Assembly: GCF_001429025.1 (NCBI RefSeq)
Contig: NZ_LMHT01000022.1
Coordinates: 124,001 to 188,000, forward strand
Source: Phenylobacterium sp. Root700
GTDB taxonomy: Bacteria > Pseudomonadota > Alphaproteobacteria > Caulobacterales > Caulobacteraceae
Length of the DNA: 64,000 bases
Direction of reading: 5' to 3'
In this document: positions 54,077 through 62,112 of the stretch, one piece after another
Numbering within the stretch: position 1 is the stretch's first letter
Layout: each line of letters begins with the position of its first letter
Made by a program: the position numbers and the translations under genes
The notes under the pieces: generated by a model
What the model was told of the DNA's origin: nothing
Seen by the model: the letters and a program-made list of their open reading frames with translations, nothing else
Databases searched by the model: none

Positions 54077-54439
54077 TCAGGCGCGTGGAGGTCGCTCGAG
54101 TCCGGCGGGAGCTCGGGAAGCGTGGCGCGTGGAAGGCGGCGCCAGATAGTGCTGATCGAGCGGGCTCAATTCAGTGGTGGTCTCGACCGCGAGCACCCCG
54201 AACCCAACACCGTGGTGGCAATGGCCATGGGGACAGGCCGCCGACGAACCGCCCCCGTGACCGTCGTCCGGATGGTCGCTGGAGGGCAGGACATGGTCCT
54301 GCTGCGACGTAGCAACCGCGGCTTCACTGTCCGCCTCGCAGAGGACGGCGTCGAGGATCGGGGCCGCCAACAAGGTCGTCAGCAGGCAGACGGCCATCAG
54401 GCCGCCGAGCTTGCGCCACCATGTTTTGAGTCCCGTCAT
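54077..54439 (-). CDS. small His/Cys-rich periplasmic protein (CzcI-like)
   Basis: 120 residues. A hydrophobic N-terminal segment (LMAVCLLTTLLAAPILDAVLC) looks like a signal or anchor. The mature part is rich in potential metal ligands: DHPDDGHGGG and ACPHGHCHHG. It lies eight bases after the CDF gene and 51 before czcC, on the same strand, where other Czc operons keep CzcI. Function unknown; periplasmic metal binding or modulation of the pump is inferred. Confidence 0.75.
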   Translation of the reverse strand: MTGLKTWWRKLGGLMAVCLLTTLLAAPILDAVLCEADSEAAVATSQQDHVLPSSDHPDDGHGGGSSAACPHGHCHHGVGFGVLAVETTTELSPLDQHYLAPPSTRHASRAPAGLERPPRA

Positions 54440-54447
54440 CGCGGCGT

Positions 54448-55167
54448 CTATAGCTGCGACGTCGATGGGCGGGAATGCGTTACAAAATCACGGTTCGCCT
54501 CGGTCGACTTGGCTTCACGAAGCTCCTGACGCGCCTGGGCCGTGATCTGCCAGGCTGAGCGCAGGAACACCGCGGCGAGCAGCACGCCGACCAGCAAGTC
54601 GGGCCAGCGCGACCCGGTCACGCCGACCGCGACGCCGGTCGCCGCCACCGCCAGGCACTGGATCATGTCGTTGCGGGTGCAGAGCCAGACCGAACGAACA
54701 TTGGCGTCGCCGTTGCGGTAGCGAACCAGGAGCAGCGCCGCCAACAGGTTGGCGGCCGCACCGAACAGGCCAAGACCGGAGATCACGCCGGCCTCCGGCG
54801 TCGCGCCGCTCAGGGCCCGCCAGATGGCGAAACAGAGGATGCCAGCAGCCATCGCCGCCAAGCTGGCGCTCTTGATCAAGGCCGCGCCGGCGCGCACCTG
54901 GACGCTCCTGCCGATGGCCCAAAGGCTGAGGGCGTAGGTCGCCGCATCGGCCGCGAAATCCAGGGTGTTGGCCGCCAGCGACGCCGAACCGGCCATCAGG
55001 CCGCCGACCGCGACAACCGCGAAGCCGACCAGGTTGATGGCGATCACGCCCATCAGGGCGCGGCGATAACCGACGGAGGCGCCGTCGAAGACCACCGCAT
55101 GGCCGCAACCGCATCCGCTGGCTGGCGACTCAGACTTGGTCTCGGGAGATGAGGTACAGCTCGACAT
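54448..55167 (-). CDS. cation diffusion facilitator-like transporter
   Basis: About 239 residues with six predicted membrane segments. It has the CDF pattern GSASLAANTLDFAADAATYAL (Asp-x3-Asp in TM2), but the long cytoplasmic C-terminal domain of large CDFs is missing. The N-terminus is Cys-rich (SGCGCGH), a possible metal-capture site. ATG 55167 sits about seven bases after the predicted -10 hexamer, so translation may be leaderless; ATG 55182 would lie inside the promoter. First gene of the efflux operon. Confidence 0.85.
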   Translation of the reverse strand: MSSCTSSPETKSESPASGCGCGHAVVFDGASVGYRRALMGVIAINLVGFAVVAVGGLMAGSASLAANTLDFAADAATYALSLWAIGRSVQVRAGAALIKSASLAAMAAGILCFAIWRALSGATPEAGVISGLGLFGAAANLLAALLLVRYRNGDANVRSVWLCTRNDMIQCLAVAATGVAVGVTGSRWPDLLVGVLLAAVFLRSAWQITAQARQELREAKSTEANRDFVTHSRPSTSQL

Positions 55168-55173
55168 GAGCCC

Positions 55174-55204
55174 AACCTGCATCCTCTAGCCACTAGAGGA
55201 TCAA
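55174..55204 (-). promoter_or_regulatory. MerR-type promoter of the metal-efflux operon
   Basis: On the minus strand: -35 TTGATC (55204-55199), a 19-base spacer, and -10 CAGGTT (55179-55174). The spacer holds the palindrome CCTCTAG-N3-CTAGAGG (55183-55199). An over-long spacer with a central dyad is the hallmark of MerR-family activation. Confidence 0.7.
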
Positions 55205-55242
55205 GCCCCTATTTTCAGGAACCGCAACCGGACGCCTCGCCC

Positions 55243-55686
55243 ATGTCTCAGCTCTCCATCGGCGCCCTCGCCAAGGCCACCGACGTCAAGGTCACGACGA
55301 TCCGGTTCTACGAGCAGATCGGCCTGCTGCCCCAGCCCTCGCGCGCCGCCAACGATCGACGGATCTATGACGAGCGGACCCTGAGCCGCCTGGCCTTCAT
55401 CAAGCACGCTCGCCAACTGGGCTTCGCGGTCGACGCCATCCGCACCCTGCTGCAGCTCTCCGATGACCCCGAACAGCCGTGCGAACAGGCCAACATCCTG
55501 GCGGCCGAGCAACTGGCGGCGGTGGACAGCAAGATCGCGCGGCTGCAGGCCCTGCGCGGCGAACTGCAGCGCGTGGTCTCGGCGGCTTGCCAGGGGCGGG
55601 TTTCCGACTGCCGCGTGATCGAGGTCCTGAGCGATCACCGCCATTGCGGGGGCGAGCACGATGCACCCGCCCCTCTGGCGTCCTAG
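55243..55686 (+). CDS. MerR-family metal-responsive regulator (CadR/ZntR-like)
   Basis: 147 residues. Winged HTH: LSIGALAKATDVKVTTIRFYEQIGLL with PSRAANDRRIYDE; a dimerisation helix follows. Metal ligands: Cys80 (EQPCEQAN), Cys116 and Cys123 (ACQGRVSDC) and a His/Cys tail (DHRHCGGEHD). The Cys80/Cys116/Cys123 set is that of Zn/Cd/Pb sensors. Divergent from the efflux operon. Its stop overlaps the stop of manC in CTAG. Confidence 0.92.
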   Translation: MSQLSIGALAKATDVKVTTIRFYEQIGLLPQPSRAANDRRIYDERTLSRLAFIKHARQLGFAVDAIRTLLQLSDDPEQPCEQANILAAEQLAAVDSKIARLQALRGELQRVVSAACQGRVSDCRVIEVLSDHRHCGGEHDAPAPLAS

Positions 55687-57116
55687 GTCCGCGCGTAGTC
55701 GTCCTCGTAACGGACGATGTCGTCTTCGCCGAGATAGGCGCCCGATTGAACCTCGATGACGCTGAGCGGCTGGTCGCCCGGATTGGCGAGCCGATGACGC
55801 GCGCCCAGGGGGATGAAGACAGACTCGTTGGCCCGGACCGTCACGTCCCGGTCGCCGATAGTCGCCAGCGCCACGCCGCTGACCACGACCCAGTGTTCGG
55901 CGCGGTGAGCGTGACTTTGCAGGGAGAGCTTGCAGCCGGGCGCCACGGTGATCCGCTTGACCTGGAATCCGTCGCCGCCGAGCACGGTCTCGTACCAACC
56001 CCAGGGCCGACGCACCCGCCGCGCCTGGGTGGCGGCCTCGCGTCCCGCGGCGCGCAGGACTTCGACAATCCGCCCGACGTCCTGGTCGACCGTACGGTCG
56101 GCGACCAGCACGGCGTCAGGCGTCGCCACCACGATCAGATCATGCACGCCGAGCGTCGCGACCACGGGCCCGTCGCTACGCACATAGGAGTTGGTCGTCG
56201 CCTCGGCGAAGGCTTCACCAACCAGCACATTGCCCGCCGAGGTCTTCTCGCCGAGCTCCCACAGCGTCGACCAGGCCCCGACGTCGGTCCAATCGAACCG
56301 GGCCTTCACCACAGCCAGCCGGTCGCTGCGCTCGATCAGCGCGTGATCCAGCGAGATCGAAGGGCCGCCGGCGAAGGCGGCTTCCTCCAGCCGCACGAAA
56401 TCCAGGTCGCGCCGCGAGGCGTCCAGCGCCGCTTTCGCCGCGGCCAGGACGGCGGGCGCCAATCGCTCGATCTCGTCGAGAACCAGTCGCGCCGGCGCCA
56501 GCAGCAGGCCGCTGTTCCACAGATAGTCGCCGGTCTTGAGCAACGCCTCGGCCGCCGCCAGATCGGGCTTCTCGATGAACCCCGCGACCCGCCAAGCCTC
56601 GTCGCCCTGCCCCATCGGCGCGCCAACACGGATATAGCCGTAGTCCGGGACCGGCGAGGTCGGATCGATCCCGAACAGCACCAACGCGCCCTGTTCGGCG
56701 ATGGCCGCCCCGATCTCCACCGCGTGAAGGAACTGCGCCCTGTCGCCCACGACGTGATCGGCGGGCGTCACCAGGATCAGGGCGTCAGGATCGCGATCAA
56801 GCGCCAACAGCGCGGCCACGACGGTCGGCGCGGCCGTGTTGCGGCCGCAGGGCTCCAGGGCGATCAGCGGGTCCCCAACGCCGATGACGCGAAGCTGCTC
56901 TGCGATCGTGAAACGGTGCTCGACATTGGCGACGACGATCAACGGCTCGAAGCGGGCCGGATCGGACACCCGCGCCGCGGCCATCTGCAGCAGCGTCTGC
57001 TCGCCGGTCAGCGAGAGCAGCTGCTTGGGATGACTTTCGCGCGAGGCGGGCCATAGGCGCGCGCCCGCTCCGCCGGACAGCAATACCGGGAAGATCCTGG
57101 AACGGCGCGTACTCAC
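55683..57116 (-). CDS. manC: mannose-1-phosphate guanylyltransferase / mannose-6-phosphate isomerase
   Basis: 477-residue bifunctional enzyme making GDP-mannose for polysaccharides. N-terminal nucleotidyltransferase: LLSGGAGARLWPASRESHPKQ; C-terminal type II isomerase cupin: RPWGWYETVL and LQSHAHRAEHWVVVSG. GTG 57116 has AGAGGG upstream. No other polysaccharide genes are adjacent, so it may serve a distant capsule or O-antigen cluster. Confidence 0.95.
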   Translation of the reverse strand: MSTRRSRIFPVLLSGGAGARLWPASRESHPKQLLSLTGEQTLLQMAAARVSDPARFEPLIVVANVEHRFTIAEQLRVIGVGDPLIALEPCGRNTAAPTVVAALLALDRDPDALILVTPADHVVGDRAQFLHAVEIGAAIAEQGALVLFGIDPTSPVPDYGYIRVGAPMGQGDEAWRVAGFIEKPDLAAAEALLKTGDYLWNSGLLLAPARLVLDEIERLAPAVLAAAKAALDASRRDLDFVRLEEAAFAGGPSISLDHALIERSDRLAVVKARFDWTDVGAWSTLWELGEKTSAGNVLVGEAFAEATTNSYVRSDGPVVATLGVHDLIVVATPDAVLVADRTVDQDVGRIVEVLRAAGREAATQARRVRRPWGWYETVLGGDGFQVKRITVAPGCKLSLQSHAHRAEHWVVVSGVALATIGDRDVTVRANESVFIPLGARHRLANPGDQPLSVIEVQSGAYLGEDDIVRYEDDYART

Positions 57117-57216
57117 GAAACCCTCTTCTCGACCGGCGCCGATTCATGAGCGCTCCATCCAGCATATGACACAGCGGCGGCAGGAACGTGCCCCAATAGG
57201 CGTTCTGCGCCGGGAC

Positions 57217-57627
57217 CTACTCGATGGTGGTGTTGATGGTCATCCCGGCCTTCAGGGCCAAGGTGACCGGGGTCTTCTCGACCACCTCGGCCAAGCGCTG
57301 CACCTGGCCCTCGTCCAGCCCCTCGTCGAAGCTCACCACGCGCTCAATCACACGTTGGCCGTCGATGATGCGCAGCGTCAGCGCCACGTGGACGCCGACC
57401 GGCGGCCACGCCTTATGCTCGCAGTACATTCGCAACGTGATCGCCGAGCACGCCCCAAGCCCCGACAGGACGTAGCCGAACGGCGAGGCCCCGGCGTCCG
57501 CGCCGCCAAGTCCCTTGGGTTCATCGGCCGTCAACCGATGATGGCCCGCCGCGATGGCCACCGCGTAGGGCGTCTCTCCAAGATCGGCGTGGACCGAGGC
57601 GATGATCATCTCTCCAGGCGCGCTCAT
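57217..57627 (-). CDS. OsmC-like protein lacking the second canonical Cys
   Basis: 136 residues of the OsmC/Ohr fold. The first redox Cys is Cys60 (GLGACSAITLRMYCEHK). The second, usually in a CPV motif, is Thr120 (EKTPVTLAL); another Cys sits at 69. OsmC proteins reduce organic peroxides with a Cys pair, so the activity here is uncertain. It is upstream of manC on the same strand with a 100-base gap. Confidence 0.88.
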   Translation of the reverse strand: MSAPGEMIIASVHADLGETPYAVAIAAGHHRLTADEPKGLGGADAGASPFGYVLSGLGACSAITLRMYCEHKAWPPVGVHVALTLRIIDGQRVIERVVSFDEGLDEGQVQRLAEVVEKTPVTLALKAGMTINTTIE

Positions 57628-57719
57628 GGCGGCTCCTCCGTGCCGGGCTGACGGCCCCTACCCCGCGCCATGGGACGGGGCGCCGTCAAGGCGTCCTACC
57701 TTGCCCGCACAAAGAAAGA

Positions 57720-57745
57720 CCCCGGCGGCTTGGGAGCCGCCGGGG
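57720..57745 (-). terminator. Rho-independent terminator of the TonB receptor gene
   Basis: CCCCGGCGGCT (57720-57730) and AGCCGCCGGGG (57735-57745) form a perfect 11-bp stem with a four-base loop. On the minus strand it is followed by TCTTTCTTTG. It lies 38 bases past the receptor stop. Confidence 0.9.
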
Positions 57746-57783
57746 TTGAGGATACCGGGGGGTGATCGAGGGTTGGCTTCGGA

Positions 57784-60630
57784 TCAGAATTTGAAGCGGA
57801 TACCCGTGGTGTAGTAGCGGCCGACCACGTCGTGGATGGCCAGGACCGCCGGATAGCTGATGCCCGGCTGATCCCGCGCCGGGGCGAACGGCGGCGCGCG
57901 ATTGAACAGGTTGTTGATCGTGATGAAGGCGTCGAGATCGCGGCCAGCCACCTCGAACTTGTAGGTCACGGTCGTGTCCACGTAGGTGATGTCCGGGATC
58001 GTATTGTCCGCGAACACCAGGGCCGGATCGTTGGTCCGCTTCAGCTTACCGATGTAACGCGCCTGGAGGTTCACCGAGAGCGGGCCGTCGGTGTAGTTCG
58101 CCACGACGTTGAACCGGTCGATCGGCGCGCCGCCATTGACGATGCGAGGATCAGCGCCAGCGGCCTGGACCGGAGCAGCCGTCGCCGTGGTCTTGGTCTT
58201 ACGGGTCGGGTTGTAGCTGCCGATCAGTCGCAGATCGAGGGTCGCTTCAGTGTCGTAGAACTTGTCCAGCTGCAGCCGGTAGGCCGCCTCGTAGTCGATG
58301 CCGTGATAGTAGGCCATCGCCTGGTTGAACGGGGTCGAGCGCACCGAGATCGGGAAGTTGTTCGGCGAGCGATCCGAGAACGGACCCGGCCGGACGATGT
58401 TGGCGCACAGCGGCGAGGTCCCGTTGCTCCGCTCGCACTCCTCGTTCGAGAAGGTCGTGCTGATGTTGGTGATCACGTCGCTGATTTCGATGTTGTAGTA
58501 GTCCAGCGAGGCGCTGAAGCCTGGGATGTAGCGGGGCTGCCAGACCACACCGACGGTGTAGGTGTTGCCTTCTTCCGGCGTCAGGTTCGGGTTGCCGCTG
58601 GAAAGGCTGATCGCCGTCTGGTTGACGTTGGTGTGGATGTCGTTGAACGGCCCACGCCCGGCGGAGTCGCCAGCGAACAGTTCGTACAGCGTCGGCGCCC
58701 GGATATCGCGCGAGCGGGTGTAGCGGAAACGCAGCTCTTCGATCGGCTGGTAGCTGACGCCGATCTTCCAGGTCGTGACGCCGCCGCTGGTCGAGTAGTC
58801 GGTGTAGCGGGCCGCGGCGTTGACATCGAGGCTGTAGACGAAGGGCAGGTCCTTGAAGACCGGCACCTGGGTTTCGACGAAGACTTCCTTGATGTTGTAC
58901 TCGCCGTCAGCCTTGCCGACGTTCGTCGAGGCGGTCCGGTTCAGGTAGGTGTTGACGTTGGTGCGCAGGCCCACCAGCGAAACCGGGCTAGCCGGATCGG
59001 AGTTGGTGGTCTGGTGCAGCTCTTGCTTGCGGTACTCGGCGCCGGTCGCGAAGCTGACCACGCCGGCCGGCAGGGTGAACAGCTCACCCGAGATTTCCGC
59101 CGAGACGACGTCCATCTTCTGGGCGATCTGATACTGCGAGACCCCCATGACATAGTCGTTCTGGGCCTGGGTGACCGCGCCGTCCCCGAAGATGTTGATC
59201 GGGATACAGTCGTCCTGCATGCCCGGATTGGTCTGGGTGATCCGGCAAACGATGTTGCCGTTCGGGCCGCGAACGGCGTCGAGGGCGGCATACCAGTTGC
59301 GATTGATCAGGTTGCCGAAGTGGGTGACGCGAACCCGCGAGTCGCCGTGGCCGTAGGTGGCCTTCCAGCGATAGTCGCCCAGGTTCCCCTCGGCGCCGGT
59401 CAGGAAGGTGTAGACGTCGTTGAGCGTATTCACCCACTTGTAGTCGAGGTCGCGCCCGATCCGGCCGCCGATGAAGCTGGTGTAGCCGGCGGCCTCCATG
59501 GTCTGGCGCACGCCGTTCGGCAGGAACGGGTTCTCGGTGAAGATCCGGAAGTCGCCGAGCTGGGTGCCCGAGCCCACGGTGTTGAAGCGGTTGAACGACT
59601 CCGCGAAGGTCAGCTGGGCGAACAGCTTGATGTCCGGGGACACTTCGTAGTCGATCCGGCCGAACAGCTGATCGGTGATGATCTTGCCGGTCAGGGCGTG
59701 ACCGACGATGGCCGCGCCATCGCTGTTGTAGGAGTAGTTGCTGGTCCCGGTCGGGATGCCCGAGTTGAACGGCACGAGCTGGCCGTTCGGCAGGAAGTGA
59801 TAACCGCGCAACGGGTTGCCGGCGTTCATCGAGGCGGTGTTGTTGTTGATCACCGTCCCGTAGGTGGCCGAGATATAGGCCGTGTCACGATAGGCGCGGA
59901 TCGGGTTGGCCGCGGTGCCCTGGCCCGCGACGATCCAGTTGTCGTCACCGTTCGGGCGCTTGGCGTTGTCCGAAATCCCGTCGCGCTCATAGTGCTCGGC
60001 GCTGAACAGGACGTGCAGTTTATCGGTGATGTTCGCGCCGGCGGCGATGCCGAAGCGCCACGAGGCGTCGTCCTTGTAGTCGGAGATCCCGGCTTGGGCG
60101 ACGCCCTTCACGCCGGTGAACTTGGTGTCGAGGATGAAGTTGATGACGCCCGACACGGCGTCGGAACCGTAGGCCGCCGAGGCGCCGCCGGTGACGACGT
60201 CGACGCGCTGAACCAGCAGCTGCGGAATGATGTTGGTGTCGACGGTGCCGTCATAGCTGGTGGGCGGGACGCGCTGTCCGTCGAGCAGGACCAGGCCGCG
60301 GATCACGCCGATGCCGCGCAAGTTCAGATAGTTGCCGGCCGCCGGGCTCGTCGCCGAGGCGCCGGGGTTGCCGGCGCTGCGCGAGTTGGCGAATTGGGGA
60401 AGCTGGTTCAGACCATCGGGGATGCTGGCCGGCGCGGACTTGGCCAAGGCTTCGGTCGTCGCGACCGTAACCGGCGTGGGCGCAGCCGTGCCGTCGCTGA
60501 CGATGCGCGAGCCGGTGACGATGACTTCTTCGACGTCCTGCGCCGCGGCGCTTTGGGCGAAGGCCCCGTTGGCCATCGCGAGGGTCGAGGCCCCCACGAA
60601 GAGCGCAGTAGTAAGGCGATGATAGTTCAA
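57784..60630 (-). CDS. TonB-dependent receptor (large, GntR-site promoter)
   Basis: 948-residue outer-membrane receptor. Signal peptide (to GAFAQ), TonB box VEEVIVTGSRI, plug with LVQRVDVVTGGASAAYGSDAV and a long barrel ending GIRFKF. The DVVTGGASAAYGSDAVSGV form belongs to a different subclass from the three receptors above and is common in carbohydrate or peptide receptors. Single-gene unit with its own terminator. Downstream of SMP-30 and the PQQ dehydrogenase on the same strand but with its own promoter; a shared substrate is inferred. Confidence 0.93.
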   Translation of the reverse strand: MNYHRLTTALFVGASTLAMANGAFAQSAAAQDVEEVIVTGSRIVSDGTAAPTPVTVATTEALAKSAPASIPDGLNQLPQFANSRSAGNPGASATSPAAGNYLNLRGIGVIRGLVLLDGQRVPPTSYDGTVDTNIIPQLLVQRVDVVTGGASAAYGSDAVSGVINFILDTKFTGVKGVAQAGISDYKDDASWRFGIAAGANITDKLHVLFSAEHYERDGISDNAKRPNGDDNWIVAGQGTAANPIRAYRDTAYISATYGTVINNNTASMNAGNPLRGYHFLPNGQLVPFNSGIPTGTSNYSYNSDGAAIVGHALTGKIITDQLFGRIDYEVSPDIKLFAQLTFAESFNRFNTVGSGTQLGDFRIFTENPFLPNGVRQTMEAAGYTSFIGGRIGRDLDYKWVNTLNDVYTFLTGAEGNLGDYRWKATYGHGDSRVRVTHFGNLINRNWYAALDAVRGPNGNIVCRITQTNPGMQDDCIPINIFGDGAVTQAQNDYVMGVSQYQIAQKMDVVSAEISGELFTLPAGVVSFATGAEYRKQELHQTTNSDPASPVSLVGLRTNVNTYLNRTASTNVGKADGEYNIKEVFVETQVPVFKDLPFVYSLDVNAAARYTDYSTSGGVTTWKIGVSYQPIEELRFRYTRSRDIRAPTLYELFAGDSAGRGPFNDIHTNVNQTAISLSSGNPNLTPEEGNTYTVGVVWQPRYIPGFSASLDYYNIEISDVITNISTTFSNEECERSNGTSPLCANIVRPGPFSDRSPNNFPISVRSTPFNQAMAYYHGIDYEAAYRLQLDKFYDTEATLDLRLIGSYNPTRKTKTTATAAPVQAAGADPRIVNGGAPIDRFNVVANYTDGPLSVNLQARYIGKLKRTNDPALVFADNTIPDITYVDTTVTYKFEVAGRDLDAFITINNLFNRAPPFAPARDQPGISYPAVLAIHDVVGRYYTTGIRFKF

Positions 60631-61105
60631 GAATTCCTCCCGAGATCCTGGCGTCTTGCCCCTCGCCGCGCAAGCGCAGGCGCAGGCTTACGCCCGCGTT
60701 CCACGCTCGCCTCGTGGCGATGGTTTTCGAGTAGCTTGCGCTTCCCCCGTTTGCGTCCTCGACCTTGTGGCCGAGCGGCGCTCCCTTGATGACTGTATAC
60801 AGTATTCTGCACTCAGGCCGTCAAGGGCACTCTGTATACAATTTGACCAGCGTTCGCTCGGGCTACGCCTTTGGGTTGGAGTGCGACACGAATGTCACAC
60901 TTCGACGACGATTCCGCGAAAACGAGGCGTTGGAGGCCAAAATCCACGGTTTCACGGCCACCACCCATGCCTCTCGGCACGATGGCGTCCGCCGACTTAG
61001 CCCGGCTTGCCTTGAAGACAACGGGGAACTGGCCGTCCGCTGCTCGCGGCCGGCCACCGATCACCACCTATGCTTGTCTCACTCCGTTTTGAACGGAGCC
61101 GATGG
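60631..61105. other. 475-base intergenic region
   Basis: Holds the TonB receptor promoter and operators (60793-60841) and a ~160-base leader between the predicted start of transcription and the receptor ATG. CTCCGTT-TTG-AACGGAG at 61082-61098 is a small hairpin behind the SMP-30 stop. Short + strand reading frames here show no protein-like pattern. Confidence 0.6.
60793..60841 (-). promoter_or_regulatory. two TGTATACA operators around the TonB receptor promoter
   Basis: CTGTATACAG (60793-60802) and CTGTATACAA (60832-60841), 39 bases apart. The palindrome TTGTATACAA type is used by FadR-branch GntR regulators. Between them lies -35 TTGACG (minus strand, 60824-60819), then a 17-base spacer and -10 TGTATA (60801-60796), which is part of the nearer operator. 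No GntR gene is in the window. Confidence 0.65.
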
Positions 61106-62110
61106 CTAGATCTTGAGCTTGCGCGCCTTGATAGGGACCCGCGCCAGCCGGCGATTGGACGACATGTAGAGATAGCCGTCGCCGCCGAGCTCGCAGTTCG
61201 ACACCACGTCGTTCAGGCGGATGTTGCCCAGACGCCGGCCGCCCGGCGCGATCACCGCGATACCATCGCGGCAGGACACCCAGACGTTCCCGACCTGGTC
61301 GACCTTGAGGCTGTCGCCCCCCATGATTCCGCTCGCCGCGCGGTCCACGAACAGGCGATCCCCCACCGATTCGCCAAGGGCGTTGAGGCTCACCGCCACC
61401 CAGCCCTTGGTCCGATCGGTATGATAGAGCGTGCGGCCGTCCGGCGAGATACCTACCCCGTTCGGGACCTCGGCCTTGGCGATCAGCGACACGGTGTTGT
61501 CCGGCGCGACCCGGAAGACCCCGGTGTAGTCCATCTCGCGCAGCGGCGAGCGCAGGCCGTCTTTCAAACCGTAGGGCGGGTCGGTGAAATAGATCGAGCC
61601 GTCGACCGGCGAGACGCACAGGTCGTTTGGGCTGTTGAACCGTTTGCCCTCGAAGCGGTCGGCGATGACGCTCTTGCGCTTGGTCTTCAGGTCGATATGC
61701 CCGATGCAGCGGTTGCCGCTGTCAGCCACCACCAGGCCTCCGCGCCCGAGGAACAATCCGTTGGTCCCCGGCTCCGAGAGGTTGGCCGCGACGGCGTCGC
61801 CCTCGTAGCCCGAGGGCTTCAGCCAGGCCGAGCCGCCGTCCTTCGCCGACCAGCGGGTGATGATGTTGGTCCGCGGATCCGACACCAGGACATGGCCGCC
61901 CTTGCCGCCCACCCAGACCGGCCCCTCGCTCCAGACGAAACCGCCTTGGACCTCTTCGACCACGGCGTCGGCGTCGATCAAGGCGTCCAGCGCCAGATCC
62001 AACCGCTCGACCTTGCCGACGACCGGATAGGTGGTTTGCGCATGGGCTATTGCCGGCGGCGCCATGGCGGCGCCGGCGGCCAGCACGGCCCGCCTGGAGA
62101 GACTGGTCAT
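61106..62110 (-). CDS. SMP-30/gluconolactonase-family lactonase, Tat-exported
   Basis: 334-residue six-bladed propeller that hydrolyses sugar lactones. The N-terminus has a twin-arginine signal (SLSRRAVLAAGAAM, cleavage near AHAQ). Signatures: EGPVWVGGKGG, NSPNDLCVSPVDGSIYFTDPPYG and PNGVGISPDGRTLYHTD, which carry the metal ligands. ATG 62110 lies two bases after the PQQ dehydrogenase stop. It would open the lactone formed by the dehydrogenase in the periplasm. Confidence 0.9.
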   Translation of the reverse strand: MTSLSRRAVLAAGAAMAPPAIAHAQTTYPVVGKVERLDLALDALIDADAVVEEVQGGFVWSEGPVWVGGKGGHVLVSDPRTNIITRWSAKDGGSAWLKPSGYEGDAVAANLSEPGTNGLFLGRGGLVVADSGNRCIGHIDLKTKRKSVIADRFEGKRFNSPNDLCVSPVDGSIYFTDPPYGLKDGLRSPLREMDYTGVFRVAPDNTVSLIAKAEVPNGVGISPDGRTLYHTDRTKGWVAVSLNALGESVGDRLFVDRAASGIMGGDSLKVDQVGNVWVSCRDGIAVIAPGGRRLGNIRLNDVVSNCELGGDGYLYMSSNRRLARVPIKARKLKI

Positions 62111-62112
62111 GC

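Noticed and set aside
57832-60789. 985-codon open frame on the + strand opposite the TonB receptor
   Set aside because: Antisense to a receptor with clear signal peptide, plug and barrel. The translation is low-complexity Arg/Val/Gly/Asp typical of high-GC antisense frames.
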